Part shown: positions 36,651 through 46,371 of the stretch, piece after piece | Layout of the letters: the number at the start of each line of letters is the position of its first letter | Numbering within the stretch: position 1 is the stretch's first letter | NCBI RefSeq assembly: GCF_003076135.1 | Contig: NZ_QDGZ01000006.1 | Coordinates: 124,001-188,000, forward strand | Direction of reading: 5' to 3' | Length of the DNA: 64,000 nt | Source: Nocardioides gansuensis | GTDB taxonomy: Bacteria > Actinomycetota > Actinomycetes > Propionibacteriales > Nocardioidaceae | Made by a program: the position numbers and the translations under genes | The notes under the pieces: generated by a model | Told to the model about the DNA's origin: nothing | The model's input: the letters and a program-made list of their open reading frames with translations, nothing else | Databases searched by the model: none

Positions 36651-39182
36651 ATGAAGCCCCCCCGCTCCCGCCACCACGGACGGTCGGCACTGGCCGTCTC
36701 CGCGTGGCCGCTGCGCCGCAAGCTCGCGCTTGCCCTGGCGATCCCGCTGCTCCTGGCCGCGACCCTCGGCGGGCTGCGCGTGCAGAGCGACCTGGTGGAG
36801 GCTGCGAACTCCTCCACGAGCGCGAGGCAGGTCACCGTGCTCCGGCCGGCTGTCACGTTCCTGACCGCCGCCGAGCGGGCCATGGTCGCGGCGCAGACCG
36901 CGCTGGACTCGAGCCAGACGGAGCTGGACGCCGCGGTCGCCGACATCAAGTCGGCCGCGAGCGAGCTGGCCGAGGTCCGGCAGTCGGCCGACCTGACCGG
37001 CGAGCAGGCCAACCAGCTCGACGTCGTGCTCGACCTCAGCCGCGCCCTGCGCGACGACAACACCGACTCGCTCAGCCCTGACACCTGGATCGCACAGCTG
37101 AGGCAGCTCCAGTCCGGAGTGACCCAGCTGATCACCACCATCGTCAACGCCCAGCTCCAGCCCGAGCCCCGGCTCGAGCTGCTCGCCCAGACGCTCGCTG
37201 GCCGCTTCTCCCTCGCCATGCAGCAGGCCCTGGTGGCCACCGACAGGTCGGGCGAGACCGGCTCGCTCGAGCTGTTCGCCGAGCTCGGTGTGGAGGGTGC
37301 GGCCATCGACCGCCTCGCCACCGCGCTCGGCGACTCCCAGGCCGAGATCCTCTCCCTGCGGGAGGACAACGGCGAGCGCTCCCGCGCGATCCGCACCGGC
37401 GGGACGGACCTCGGTGGCGCCGAGGCCTACGCGGACTACGACGCGCTCATCGCCGAGCTGATGGACGGCATCGACTCCGAGCTGGCCGCGGCGGCGGCCG
37501 ACGCGCGGCAGCGGGCGCTGGTCAATGCGGCTGTCACCATCGGCGCGCTCGTCGCGGCCCTGCTGCTGGCCTTCCTGGTCTCCCGGCTGCTGCTCACCCC
37601 GATCCGCCGGGTGCGCGAGGGCGCCCTCGAGGTGGCCCACGAGCAGCTCCCCGAGGCCGTCGCCAGGATCCGCGCCGGCCAGGACCCCGGCCCGATCACG
37701 CCCATCGCGGTCCAGACGCACGAAGAGGTCGGCCAGCTGGCCCGGGCCGTCGACGACCTCCACCAGCAGGCGGTCGTCCTCGCCTCGGGAGAGGCGAAGC
37801 TCCGCTCGCAGGTCAGCGAGATGTTCGTGACCCTCTCGCGGCGCAACACCTCCCTCATCAACCAGCAGCTGAGCCTGATCGAGACGCTGGAGAAGGACGA
37901 GGAGGACCCGCGCCGGCTGGAGAGCCTCTTCCGGCTCGACCACCTCGCGGCGCGCATGCGTCGTACGGCGGACAGCCTGATGATCCTCGCCGACGCGCCC
38001 ACCAGGTCCATCGGCCAGACCGACGTCACCGTCGGTGAGTCCATGCAGGCAGCCACGGCGGGCGTGAAGGACTACCAGCGCGTGCGGATCAGCTCGTACC
38101 CCGGCGTGCGCCTCAGTGACGCCGCCGCCGCCGACGTCATCCACCTGCTCACCGAGCTGGTCGACAACGCGCTGTCCTACTCCTCACCGACGAGCATGGT
38201 CTCGGTCGACGCCACCACGGGCGCGGCCGGCATCACGGTCCAGGTCAGCGACGCCGGTCTCGGCATCGAGGACGAGGCACTCAGGGCGCTCAACGAGACG
38301 CTCCGCTCCGGCGGCGAGGTCACCCCCGACACCGCCCGCCGGATGGGCCTGCTGGTGGTCAGCCGGCTCGCCCACCGGCACGGCATCTCCGTGCAGCTGC
38401 TGCCCAACGAGCAGGCCGGCACCACCGCGTCGGTGTTCCTGCCGCTGTCGGTCCTCCCCGGGCTGGCGCCGGGCGAGGCGGCCCCGCTCCCGCCCGAGCC
38501 GGCCGTCGCGACCACCTACCCCACCGAGATCGTCGAGCCGGAGGGTGGTGGCGGGCGGCGCCGCAAGGCTGAGGAGCCCCAGAGGTCCGACGCCTCGGTC
38601 CAGTCCAGGATCGACGCCGCCGTCGGCCTGCCGATGCGACAGCCAGGAGCAGCGTTGGAGAACCCCCCGCTCCCCGTCCGCACCCCTGTGGCGGAGGCGG
38701 AGCACGACGAGGCGGCGTACGACGAGGCAACGGCCGAGGCGACCGAACACCTGGCCGAGGTCGCCGTCCTGCGGGTCGCCGAGCCGCCCGCCGATGCGGC
38801 GCCGGACCCGCTCAACGGCCCGATCGATGAGGAGGGCGCCTCCGAGGAACCGGGCTCCATCTTCACGTCGATGAAGTCCTCCTGGCTGGGATCCGACGGC
38901 GGCGAGGAGTCGTGGCGCCCGTCCGAGATCGAGGCCGGGTGGAGCAGGGCCGACTCCGTCCAGGCCTCGGAGCCGGTGGCGGTCAGCCCGGCGGGCCTGC
39001 CCGTGCGCGAGCCCGGCGCCCGGCTGATCCCCGGCGGCGTGTCCATCCCTGCCGTCGTCGCCACTCGCAACGCCGACGCGATCCGGGCCCGCCTTGCTGC
39101 CCACGCTGCCGGTGTCTCCCGAGGACGCGAGTCCGCCGGCACCAGCACCGACGACGAACAGATGGAAGGAGACCCCGCATGA
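36651..39182 (+). CDS. CvnA-type sensor histidine kinase of a conservon
   Basis: An 843-aa membrane kinase. Order: basic N-terminus; membrane helix at 24-42; an external, mainly helical region to about 285 resembling nitrate-sensor-type (NIT) domains; second helix at 291-313; HAMP-like linker; a dimerisation stretch at 397-447 with His431 as candidate acceptor; an ATPase domain with N-box [12 protein letters not shown] (502-513) and [10 protein letters not shown]; then ~240 disordered acidic residues. This is the CvnA layout of Streptomyces conservons. The ATG at 36651 follows GGGAGA. Its stop overlaps the roadblock gene by 4 bp. Confidence 0.88.
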   Translation: MKPPRSRHHGRSALAVSAWPLRRKLALALAIPLLLAATLGGLRVQSDLVEAANSSTSARQVTVLRPAVTFLTAAERAMVAAQTALDSSQTELDAAVADIKSAASELAEVRQSADLTGEQANQLDVVLDLSRALRDDNTDSLSPDTWIAQLRQLQSGVTQLITTIVNAQLQPEPRLELLAQTLAGRFSLAMQQALVATDRSGETGSLELFAELGVEGAAIDRLATALGDSQAEILSLREDNGERSRAIRTGGTDLGGAEAYADYDALIAELMDGIDSELAAAAADARQRALVNAAVTIGALVAALLLAFLVSRLLLTPIRRVREGALEVAHEQLPEAVARIRAGQDPGPITPIAVQTHEEVGQLARAVDDLHQQAVVLASGEAKLRSQVSEMFVTLSRRNTSLINQQLSLIETLEKDEEDPRRLESLFRLDHLAARMRRTADSLMILADAPTRSIGQTDVTVGESMQAATAGVKDYQRVRISSYPGVRLSDAAAADVIHLLTELVDNALSYSSPTSMVSVDATTGAAGITVQVSDAGLGIEDEALRALNETLRSGGEVTPDTARRMGLLVVSRLAHRHGISVQLLPNEQAGTTASVFLPLSVLPGLAPGEAAPLPPEPAVATTYPTEIVEPEGGGGRRRKAEEPQRSDASVQSRIDAAVGLPMRQPGAALENPPLPVRTPVAEAEHDEAAYDEATAEATEHLAEVAVLRVAEPPADAAPDPLNGPIDEEGASEEPGSIFTSMKSSWLGSDGGEESWRPSEIEAGWSRADSVQASEPVAVSPAGLPVREPGARLIPGGVSIPAVVATRNADAIRARLAAHAAGVSRGRESAGTSTDDEQMEGDPA

Positions 39183-39589
39183 GCGAGACGCAGGTGGGGG
39201 AGCGGAACCTCGACTGGCTCGTCAGCAGGTTCGTCGACGAGGTCCCCGACGCCGCACACGCCGTACTCGTGTCCGCGGACGGCCTCCTGATGGCCGAGAG
39301 TGCCAGCATCCCCGGTGACCACGCGGAGCAGGTCGCCGCCGTGTCGTCGGGACTGGCGAGCCTGGCCGTCGGTGCGTCGCGGCTCTTCGACGGGGGAGCC
39401 GTCCTACAGACCCTCGTGGAGATGGAGCGCGGCTACCTGATGCTGATGAGCGTCGGCGACGGCTCCAACCTCGCCGTGCTGACCAGGGAGGCCGCCGACC
39501 TGGGGCAGGTCGGCTACGAGATGGCGCTCCTCGTGGAGCGGGTCGGGCGCGCCGTGCAGGCCCAGGCCCGTGTCGGGACCCGGGGCTGA
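39179..39589 (+). CDS. Roadblock/LC7-domain protein (CvnB)
   Basis: A 136-aa roadblock protein ([40 protein letters not shown], then [20 protein letters not shown]). In conservons such proteins interact with the small GTPase encoded nearby and act as its regulator. It overlaps the kinase stop (ATGA) and precedes the DUF742 gene by 15 bp. Confidence 0.92.
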   Translation: MSETQVGERNLDWLVSRFVDEVPDAAHAVLVSADGLLMAESASIPGDHAEQVAAVSSGLASLAVGASRLFDGGAVLQTLVEMERGYLMLMSVGDGSNLAVLTREAADLGQVGYEMALLVERVGRAVQAQARVGTRG

Positions 39590-39604
39590 TGACGGTGAGT
39601 CGCC

Positions 39605-39982
39605 ATGGCCCCCGATGAGACGTCTGCCAACGGAGACGAGGCGATCCCCTCGCCGCGCCTCGTGCGCCCGTACACCATCACGGCGGGCCGCACGAAGGCC
39701 ACGGTCGACCTCCCGCTGGAGGCCACGCTGCGCGTCGATCCACGCGCCGACGGCCAGCCGGTGAACGCGGCGGCCGTGCCGCTCCTGGAGATGTGCGACA
39801 CCAAGTCCGTCGCCGAGGTCTCCGCCTTGGTGTCGATGCCGATCGGTGTCGTCCGCGTGCTGCTCAGCGACCTCGTCGAGCAGGGCTTCGTCACCGTCCA
39901 GACCACCATCACCGAGAGCTCGTCGCGCGACGAGCGGATCGAGCTCATCGAGAGGACGCTGCGTGGACTTCGCACCTACTAG
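39605..39982 (+). CDS. DUF742 protein (CvnC)
   Basis: A 125-aa DUF742 protein: RLVRPYTITAGRTKA near the N-terminus, LLEMCDTKSVAEVSALVSMP with a winged-helix look, and IGVVRVLLSDLVEQGFVTVQ. It is the third conservon component; its biochemical role is not settled. Its last 20 bp overlap the GTPase gene, and GGTGAG lies before the ATG. Confidence 0.9.
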   Translation: MAPDETSANGDEAIPSPRLVRPYTITAGRTKATVDLPLEATLRVDPRADGQPVNAAAVPLLEMCDTKSVAEVSALVSMPIGVVRVLLSDLVEQGFVTVQTTITESSSRDERIELIERTLRGLRTY

Positions 39983-40559
39983 GGCCAGCCGGCGGGCTGC
40001 CTCCACGAAGATCGTGGTCGCAGGCGGCTTCGGGGTCGGCAAGACGACCCTCGTCGGCGCCGTCTCGGAGATCGTCCCGCTGCGCACCGAGGCGCTCGTC
40101 ACCAACGAGTCGGAGGGGGTCGACGACCTGGCTGCCGTGCCCACGAAGTCGACCACCACGGTGGCCATGGACTTCGGCCGGCTGACGCTCGCCGAGGACC
40201 TCGTGCTCTACCTCTTCGGCACTCCCGGGCAGCGTCGCTTCTGGTTCATGTGGGACGACCTGTGCCTCGGCGCCATCGGCGCGATCGTGCTCGTCGACAC
40301 CGAGCGCCTCGAGGAGGCGTTCTCCCCGCTGGACTACTTCGAGGCGAAGGGACTGCCCTTCATCGTGGCCGTCAACCAGTTCGACGGCGCCCGGCGCTAC
40401 TCCGTGGGCGACGTCGCCCAGGCGCTCGCCCTGCCCCCCGACGTACCCGTCATCAGCATCGACGCGCGCGACCGCGAGTCGGCCAAGCAGGCCCTGGTGC
40501 GCGTCACCGAGTACGCACTCGAACGACTCACCCGGTCCCTCTCCCTGAAGGTGAACTGA
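39963..40559 (+). CDS. Small Ras-like GTPase (CvnD)
   Basis: A 198-aa GTPase. The P-loop is GGFGVGKTT (21-29), the switch II motif is FGTPGQRRFWFMWDD, and the base-recognition motif is NQFD instead of NKxD, as commonly seen in this actinobacterial/MglA-like group. It should be the switch element driven by the kinase and roadblock proteins. The start is GTG at 39963 after GAGAGGA, inside the DUF742 gene. The next gene starts 1 bp after its stop. Confidence 0.92.
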   Translation: MDFAPTRASRRAASTKIVVAGGFGVGKTTLVGAVSEIVPLRTEALVTNESEGVDDLAAVPTKSTTTVAMDFGRLTLAEDLVLYLFGTPGQRRFWFMWDDLCLGAIGAIVLVDTERLEEAFSPLDYFEAKGLPFIVAVNQFDGARRYSVGDVAQALALPPDVPVISIDARDRESAKQALVRVTEYALERLTRSLSLKVN

Positions 40560-40560
40560 C

Positions 40561-41373
40561 ATGCCCAAGCCCCGTGCGTTCCGTGCTGCCGCCGTCCTGG
40601 TGGTGGCCCTGGCCGCCTCTGCCTGCGGTGCCGCCGACGCCGAGGACAAGACGTCGCCGAAGGCCGCACCGGCACCCGAGGTCGTCGCCGACGGCGTCCT
40701 GACCGTGTGCACGAGCCTGCCCTACCGGCCGTTCGAGTTCCGGCAGGAGGGCGAGGTCGTCGGCTTCGACATCGACCTGGCCCGAGAGGTCGCCTCCCGG
40801 CTCGACCTCGAGGCGAAGTTCGTCAACACCGACTTCGACGGCCTGGCCGCGGGCACGCCGCTCAACGACGGGACCTGCGACGTCGGCGTCGCCGGCATGA
40901 CGATCACCGGTGACCGGGCCCGGGTGCTCGACTTCACCAGCCCCTACTTCAACGCGGCCCAGTCCCTGGTCGTGGGCGCCTCGTCCGGCGTGACGTCCCT
41001 CGACGAGCTCAGCGGGCGGAAGATCGCGGTCCAGGAGGGCACGACGGCCGAGCTCTACGTCACCGACAACGCCCCCGCCGACGCCGAGATCGTGACGGTC
41101 GAGAAGCCGTTCGAGATCGTGGCCGCGCTCCGGGACGGCCAGGTGGCCGCCGGCGTCTACGACAACACCGTCGTGGGCGGCGTCGTCGAGCGGAACCCCG
41201 AGATCGCGGTCGCGGCGGAGTTCGACACCGGCGAGCAGTACGGCATGGTCCTGAAGAAGGACGGGAGCGTCGAGCTGGTGCGCAGCATCAACGCGATCCT
41301 GGCCGACCTCCGGTCCGACGGTGGCTACGACGCGATCTACGAGAAGTGGTTCGGCAGCGCGCCTGCCTCCTGA
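40561..41373 (+). CDS. Solute-binding lipoprotein (family 3) attached to the conservon
   Basis: A 270-aa lipoprotein: signal with lipobox SAC at Cys22, acidic linker, then a family-3 solute-binding domain (PYRPFEFRQEGEVVGFDIDL, MTITGDRARVLDFTSPYFNA, KIAVQEGTTAELYV, GGYDAIYEKWFG). Such proteins usually bind amino acids or similar ligands. There is no permease or ATPase gene beside it; it begins 1 bp after the GTPase stop, so it belongs to the conservon operon. It may present ligand to the external domain of the kinase (inference). Confidence 0.88.
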   Translation: MPKPRAFRAAAVLVVALAASACGAADAEDKTSPKAAPAPEVVADGVLTVCTSLPYRPFEFRQEGEVVGFDIDLAREVASRLDLEAKFVNTDFDGLAAGTPLNDGTCDVGVAGMTITGDRARVLDFTSPYFNAAQSLVVGASSGVTSLDELSGRKIAVQEGTTAELYVTDNAPADAEIVTVEKPFEIVAALRDGQVAAGVYDNTVVGGVVERNPEIAVAAEFDTGEQYGMVLKKDGSVELVRSINAILADLRSDGGYDAIYEKWFGSAPAS

Positions 41374-41393
41374 GGCGAGCCGAGGCGGCCTCG

Positions 41394-42368
41394 CTACACA
41401 ACGACGGCGGACGCCTGGGTCGCCCGGTAGTGCGACGGCGACACGCCGTACAGCCCCTGGAACGCCTGGCGCAGCGTCTCCACCGTGCCGAAGCCGCAGC
41501 GCGTCGCGATGGCCTCGACGGTGAGGTCGGAGCCGGTGAGCAGCTGGGCGGCGGCCTCGGCGCGGGCCTGCCGCACGTAGCGGCCCGGGGTGGCGCCGAT
41601 CTCCCGCAGGAAGAGCCGGGACAGGTGCCTCTCGCTGACACCGGCACGGGCGGCCAGGGTGGCCGTGGAGAGGTCGTCGGCGAGGTGGGCCGCCATGTGT
41701 GCCACGACGTCGCGCACCAGGGAGCTGCCGGGCGCCGGCGGGGCGGTGAACATGCTCATCTGCGCCTGGTTGCCGGGTCGCTGCAGGTAGGTCACCAGCT
41801 GCCGCGACACTCGCCGGGCCAGGTCGGCGCCGGCGTCGGCCTCGATGAAGGACAGCGTCAGGTCGATCGCCGCTGTCACGCCCGCTGACGTGCACACCTC
41901 CCCGTCGGCCACGAAGATCGGGTTGCGGTCGAAGCTGACCGCCGGGAACCGCCTCGCCAGGTAGTCCGCATGGGCCCAGTGGGTCGCGGCCCGGCGGCCG
42001 TCGAGGACACCGGCCGCGGCGAGGATCCCGGCGCCGGTGCACACCGACGCCACCCGACGGCTCTCCCGCGCCAGCCGGGCCACGTGCCTGACCAGCCGGG
42101 TGTCGGCCATCGCGTCGACGTAGCCGATCCCGCCGGAGACAAGGACGGTGTCCAGCGGCCCGCGCACCCGCTCGAGCGCCGCCTGGGCAGCGAGCGTCAG
42201 GCCGGTGCCGGTGACGATCGGCTTCCCGCCGGGCGAGGCCAGCGTGACGTCGTACACCGCATGCCCGGCCAGGTAGTTCGCGACCTGCAGCGGGGTGGTC
42301 ACGCTGGCGATGTCGAGCAGCTCGGCTGCGGGGAAGCCGACGATCACGATGCGGCGTGGAGCGCTCAT
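41394..42368 (-). CDS. AraC-family regulator with DJ-1/PfpI-like domain
   Basis: A 324-aa GATase1-like AraC regulator (FtrA group). Residues 5-165 are DJ-1/PfpI-like (IVIVGFPAAELLDIASVTTP; VASVCTGAGILAAAGVLDGR with the family Cys). Residues about 215-315 hold two AraC helix-turn-helix units (LAARAGVSERHLSRLFLREI; IATRCGFGTVETLRQAF). The ATG at 42368 is preferred over an in-frame GTG at 42377; neither has a strong ribosome site. It converges with the binding-protein gene and is divergent from the small membrane protein, a likely target. Confidence 0.88.
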   Translation of the reverse strand: MSAPRRIVIVGFPAAELLDIASVTTPLQVANYLAGHAVYDVTLASPGGKPIVTGTGLTLAAQAALERVRGPLDTVLVSGGIGYVDAMADTRLVRHVARLARESRRVASVCTGAGILAAAGVLDGRRAATHWAHADYLARRFPAVSFDRNPIFVADGEVCTSAGVTAAIDLTLSFIEADAGADLARRVSRQLVTYLQRPGNQAQMSMFTAPPAPGSSLVRDVVAHMAAHLADDLSTATLAARAGVSERHLSRLFLREIGATPGRYVRQARAEAAAQLLTGSDLTVEAIATRCGFGTVETLRQAFQGLYGVSPSHYRATQASAVVV

Positions 42369-42491
42369 GGGTGCCACGGTACGGCGTGCGACGCGCTGTC
42401 GGACCGTGTCCAGAAGACCGTCTCACCAAGTTTTCGGACACAGTGGGTCGAGGCGCTGGCCTGCGACCGCGGTTCGGCCGAGGGTGGGGCC

Positions 42492-42896
42492 ATGACGACC
42501 ACGACCCACACCACCACGACCACGTCGATGGGGCGCGCCCTGGCGCGGCACTACCTCGAGATGGTGGTCGCGATGTTCGCCGGGATGCTCGTCCTGGGCT
42601 CTCTGCGCAGCGTCCTCGGCCTCGACGTCGAGCTCGGCGACCACCCCGGCACCTGGTACGTGCTGATGGCCACCGACATGTCGGTCGGCATGGCGGCATG
42701 GATGCGCTACCGCGGACACGGCTGGGGGAGCACCCGGGAGATGTGCGCGGCGATGTACGTGCCCGCGGTTCTGGTGGTCCTCGTCTGGAGCGGCGCGATG
42801 GGCGCGTCGGCGTTCATGACAGCCACCCACGTGCTGATGTTCGTCGCCATGGCCGCGGTGCTCTGGCGCCGTCGCCACGAGTACGCGCACTGCTGA
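42492..42896 (+). CDS. Small four-helix membrane protein
   Basis: A 134-aa protein with a Thr/His-rich N-terminus followed by four probable membrane helices: LEMVVAMFAGMLVLGSL, TWYVLMATDMSVGMAAWM, MYVPAVLVVLVWSGAMG and ATHVLMFVAMAAVLW. It has many methionines (16 by eye) and His near the helices, as in some metal- or heme-linked membrane proteins, but no known motif. RBS AGGGTGGGG precedes the ATG at 42492. It is divergent from the AraC regulator across 123 bp. Function not recognised. Confidence 0.8.
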   Translation: MTTTTHTTTTTSMGRALARHYLEMVVAMFAGMLVLGSLRSVLGLDVELGDHPGTWYVLMATDMSVGMAAWMRYRGHGWGSTREMCAAMYVPAVLVVLVWSGAMGASAFMTATHVLMFVAMAAVLWRRRHEYAHC

Positions 42897-42957
42897 TCCG
42901 AGGCCGCGGCGTGCGGGGGCTCTCCGCCTCACGTCTGCCCGACCCGGTCCTAGCTGG

Positions 42958-44370
42958 TCAGCGCAGCAAGGCGAGCGCCGCCTTCGCTGCGTTGTAGCCG
43001 CACATCCCGTGCGCACCCGCCCCCGGCGGGGTGGCGGCCGAGCACAGGTAGACGCCGGGCACGCCGAGGGCGTACGGGTTGAGCGCGGCCCTCGGCCGGA
43101 AGACGAGCTGGCGCGGGGAGTTGGCCCCGGTCACGACGTCGCCGCCGACGTAGTTGGGGTTGTGCTCCTCCATCTGCGCGACGGAGCGGACGTGCCGCGC
43201 CAGGATCCGCTCCTTGAAGCCGGGGGCGAACCGCTCGATCTGGCTCTCGATCGACGCGGTCGCATCACCGGTGTATCCGGCCGGCACGTGCGCGTAGGCG
43301 TAGAGCGGGTGCCGGCCGTCCTGGGACCGGCTCGGGTCCGCGAGGTACTGCTGGCCCACCAGCACGAACGGACGCTCCGGCATGGTGCCGCGGGACACGG
43401 CGTGCTCTGCCTCCGCGATCTGGGCCAAGGTGCCGCCGACGTGGACCGTCCCGGCACGCCGGGAGTCCTCGTGGAGCCAGGGCACGTCGCCGTCGATCGC
43501 GAAGTCGACCTTGAAGACCCCGGGTCCGTGCCGATACCTGCTCAGCGGACGGCGTACCCGATCCGGCATCCGGTCGCCGACGAGGGACACCGCCGCGGCG
43601 GGAGTGGTGTCGAGCATGACGATGTCGGGGTCGTCGAGCTCGGCCAGGGAGCGCACCCGGCTGCCCGTGACCACCTTGCCGCCGGCGCCCTCGAGCGCTG
43701 CGACCATGGCGCGGCTGATGGCCGCCGAGCCGCCCTCGGCGACGGGCCAGCCGTACGCGTGCGCAGCTGTCCCGAGGGCGACCCCGATGGCCGATGACAT
43801 CGGCGAGGACAGCGGACGCATCGCGTGCGCAGCCACGCCGGCGAACAGCGCCTTCCCCTCGGGGGTCCGCCACCCGGCGGCCAGGAGCGAGGCCGGAAGG
43901 CTCGAGAGGACACCGAAGCGGGCCAGGGCCAGCGGGTGGGCGGGCACGTGGATCATCGGCCGGAGGAAGTCAGCGGTGATCTGGTCGAACCGCCTGGTGA
44001 GCGGCCCGAAGACCGCCGACCAGCGGCGTCCGTCAGCGCCCAGCCCCGCCGCGGTGTCCTCCACCGAGCGGAGGCTCGCCGCCCCCCGCCGGCCGTCGAG
44101 CGGGTGCGAGTACTGCACCTCGGGCCACCGCCAGCGGAGGCCGTACGCCGCGAGGTCGACGTCGCGGGAGAACGCCGTGTCGACCGCGAGCGGGTGGAAG
44201 CCGGAGCACTCGTCATGGACCACGCCCGGCAGGGTCAGCTCGCTGCTCCGGGTGCCGCCGCCGGCCACGTCGGCTGCCTCGAGCACGGTCACCCGGACCC
44301 CCGCCCGCGCAAGGGTGACCGCCGCGGCGAGCCCGTTGGGCCCGCTGCCGACGACGACCGCAGTGGTCAC
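42958..44370 (-). CDS. FAD-dependent oxidoreductase, phytoene-desaturase-like
   Basis: A 470-aa protein with an N-terminal dinucleotide fold (VVVGSGPNGLAAAVTLARAG) and the C-terminal FAD motif PGVYLCSAATPPGAGAHGMC. The body resembles actinobacterial NAD(P)/FAD oxidoreductases of the phytoene-desaturase superfamily. No carotenoid synthesis gene is nearby, so the substrate is unknown. The start is GTG at 44370; the palindrome GAGGTCACCTC (44371-44381) lies directly upstream and overlaps the ribosome site. Confidence 0.82.
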   Translation of the reverse strand: MTTAVVVGSGPNGLAAAVTLARAGVRVTVLEAADVAGGGTRSSELTLPGVVHDECSGFHPLAVDTAFSRDVDLAAYGLRWRWPEVQYSHPLDGRRGAASLRSVEDTAAGLGADGRRWSAVFGPLTRRFDQITADFLRPMIHVPAHPLALARFGVLSSLPASLLAAGWRTPEGKALFAGVAAHAMRPLSSPMSSAIGVALGTAAHAYGWPVAEGGSAAISRAMVAALEGAGGKVVTGSRVRSLAELDDPDIVMLDTTPAAAVSLVGDRMPDRVRRPLSRYRHGPGVFKVDFAIDGDVPWLHEDSRRAGTVHVGGTLAQIAEAEHAVSRGTMPERPFVLVGQQYLADPSRSQDGRHPLYAYAHVPAGYTGDATASIESQIERFAPGFKERILARHVRSVAQMEEHNPNYVGGDVVTGANSPRQLVFRPRAALNPYALGVPGVYLCSAATPPGAGAHGMCGYNAAKAALALLR

Positions 44371-44455
44371 GAGGTCACCTCAGGCTTCGACTCGGCGGTG
44401 TGCCGGGCACGTGGGGATCGGCTGCGATTCCCCCAGCAAACCACGGCCCACGTCG

Positions 44456-45115
44456 TCAGTGGCCCACACCAGCAAGCAGCCGGCCGGTCGCGGCTGCGGC
44501 TGCCTCCGGGTCGCGTGACCGGATCGCCTCGAGGAGGGCGACGTGCTCGCCGCGAAGCGCGTCGTCGTGCGCGAGCGGGAGCAGGATGCTGCTGCGGAGG
44601 TTGTCGGCGAAGCCGCCGTAGAGCTCGACGAGCAGCGGGTTGTGGGCCGCGGCGACCACGCCGAGGTGGAAGTCGGCGTCCGCGTCGACGAAACCCTCTT
44701 CGTCCTGCGTCGCGACCGCGCGGTCGCGACGGCCCAGCGCGCGCTCCAGGACGCGGAGGTCCTTGGCGGAGCGGCGCTCCGCTGCGAGCGCCGCTGCTTG
44801 CGACTCGATGGCGTGCCGCACCTCCAGCACGTGGCGCAGGTCGGTGCGTGCGAGCTGTTGCCGCACCAGCGCGGTCACCTCGTTCGGCGCCGCGACGTAG
44901 GTGCCGTCACCGCGGCGGACCTCGAGCACACCTGTGTGCGCCAGGGCCCGCACTGCCTCGCGGACGGTGTTGCGGCTGACGCCCAGGGCCTCGGCGAGCG
45001 CCGGCTCCGGCGGGATCCGCATGCCGACCTGCCACTCGCCGCTGGCGAGCAGGCCGCGCATGCCCTCGATCGCCTGGTCGACGAGGGAGAGGGCCGTAGT
45101 GGGGGAGAGAGGCAT
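44456..45115 (-). CDS. GntR-family regulator with FCD domain
   Basis: A 219-aa GntR/FadR-type regulator. The winged helix includes IPPEPALAEALGVSRNTVRE and VLEVRRGDGTYVA; the FCD domain carries likely metal ligands in DADFHLGVVAAAHNPLLVEL and GEHVALLEAI. The ATG at 45115 follows AAAGGACGGG. It is divergent from the CynX-type transporter with a 47-bp gap and most likely controls it. The ligand is not predictable from this sequence. Confidence 0.9.
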   Translation of the reverse strand: MPLSPTTALSLVDQAIEGMRGLLASGEWQVGMRIPPEPALAEALGVSRNTVREAVRALAHTGVLEVRRGDGTYVAAPNEVTALVRQQLARTDLRHVLEVRHAIESQAAALAAERRSAKDLRVLERALGRRDRAVATQDEEGFVDADADFHLGVVAAAHNPLLVELYGGFADNLRSSILLPLAHDDALRGEHVALLEAIRSRDPEAAAAATGRLLAGVGH

Positions 45116-45141
45116 CGCCCGTCCTTTTCGTCCAATCATCC

Positions 45142-45154
45142 GATGTTTGTCATC
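45142..45154. promoter_or_regulatory. Candidate GntR operator
   Basis: GATG-tttgt-CATC is a 4-bp inverted repeat with a 5-nt centre in the 47-bp gap between gntR and the transporter. Repeated CATC/GATG words surround it. FCD-type GntR proteins often bind short repeats of this kind. Weak, position-based call. Confidence 0.3.
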
Positions 45155-45162
45155 ATAGGGTC

Positions 45163-46371
45163 ATGGCAACGGAACTCCAGCACTGTCCGGTCCCTCCCGT
45201 CGGCTCCCCGGAGCACGTCGGCGTGCGGGTCCGGACCGGTGTGCTGCTGGTCGCGGTGCTGCTGATCGCGGTCAACCTGCGGATCGGGATCACCAGCCTG
45301 GGCGCCCTGCTCGAACGGCTCGAGGACACGGGCGTGTCGGCCGGCGTCTCGGCGTTCCTCACCTCGCTGCCGGTGCTGTGCTTCGCCGTGTTCGGCGCCG
45401 CGGGCATGACGCTCGCCCGTCGCGTCGGCATACACCGCGGCGTGGCCGTGGCACTGGTGCTCCTCACGGTCGGCCTGGTCGCGCGGGTCCTCGGCGGGCC
45501 GATGGTGCTCGTCGTGGGCACTCTCGTCGCGTGCTCCGGCATCGCGCTGGCGAACATCCTGCTGCCCGCCGTGGTCAAGGAGCACTACCCGACGCGGGTC
45601 GGGCAGGTGACTGGCGCCTACAGTGCGGTGCTGTCGATCGGGGCCGCCCTCGGAGCCGCCGCGACCGTCCCGGTTGCGGACCTCGCAGGGGGGTGGCGTG
45701 CCGGGCTGGCCGTCTGGGCGCTCCTGCCCGTGGTCGCTCTCGTGCTCTGGCTGCCCTGGTGCCGGGCGCGCGACCGCGCCCAGCGGAGCGGCAGCCGCAC
45801 GCGCCTGTGGCGCAACCCGATCGCCTGGTCGGTGACGGCCGTGTTCGGCATCCAGTCCGTGTTCGCGTACGTCGTGATGAGCTGGGTGCCGAGCATCTAC
45901 GCCGATGCCGGCTTCTCCGATGCCCACGCAGGGCTGCTCCTCGCCGTCTCCATCCTGGTCGGGGTGCCGGTCTTCTTCGTGGCGCCACCGCTGGCCGCCC
46001 GGCTGCGGGCGCAGGGACACCTGATCGCGGCGCTCTCCTCGATGATGGCGCTCGCGTTCCTGGGCCTGTGGTGGGCCCCCGTCGGCGGAGCCCTGCTGTG
46101 GGCGGCGCTGCTGGGAGTCGGTGGAGCCGTGTTCCCCGTGACCCTCACGCTCTTCGCGCTGCGGACCAGGACCGCCGCCGACACCGCGGCGATGTCCGCG
46201 ATGGCGCAGAGCGTCGGCTACCTGTTCGCCGCGGCCGGTCCGTTCGTCGTGGGGCTGGTCAGCGAGGCGACGGGCTCCTGGGCCTGGCCCTGCGGCCTGC
46301 TCGCCGCGCTGGCCGTGGTTCAGGTCGTCGTCGGCTACGTGGCCGGCCGGCCGGTCGTCATCGAGGGCTAG
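45163..46371 (+). CDS. CynX/NimT-type MFS transporter
   Basis: A 402-aa transporter with about twelve membrane segments. LLIAVNLRIGITSLGALLER near the N-terminus and GIALANILLPAVVKEHYPTR are CynX/YycB family sequences, seen in cyanate-, nitroimidazole- and related carriers. The ATG at 45163 lies 47 bp from the divergent gntR gene. Its TAG stop sits in CTAG, which also provides the stop of the converging exonuclease gene. Substrate unknown. Confidence 0.85.
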   Translation: MATELQHCPVPPVGSPEHVGVRVRTGVLLVAVLLIAVNLRIGITSLGALLERLEDTGVSAGVSAFLTSLPVLCFAVFGAAGMTLARRVGIHRGVAVALVLLTVGLVARVLGGPMVLVVGTLVACSGIALANILLPAVVKEHYPTRVGQVTGAYSAVLSIGAALGAAATVPVADLAGGWRAGLAVWALLPVVALVLWLPWCRARDRAQRSGSRTRLWRNPIAWSVTAVFGIQSVFAYVVMSWVPSIYADAGFSDAHAGLLLAVSILVGVPVFFVAPPLAARLRAQGHLIAALSSMMALAFLGLWWAPVGGALLWAALLGVGGAVFPVTLTLFALRTRTAADTAAMSAMAQSVGYLFAAAGPFVVGLVSEATGSWAWPCGLLAALAVVQVVVGYVAGRPVVIEG

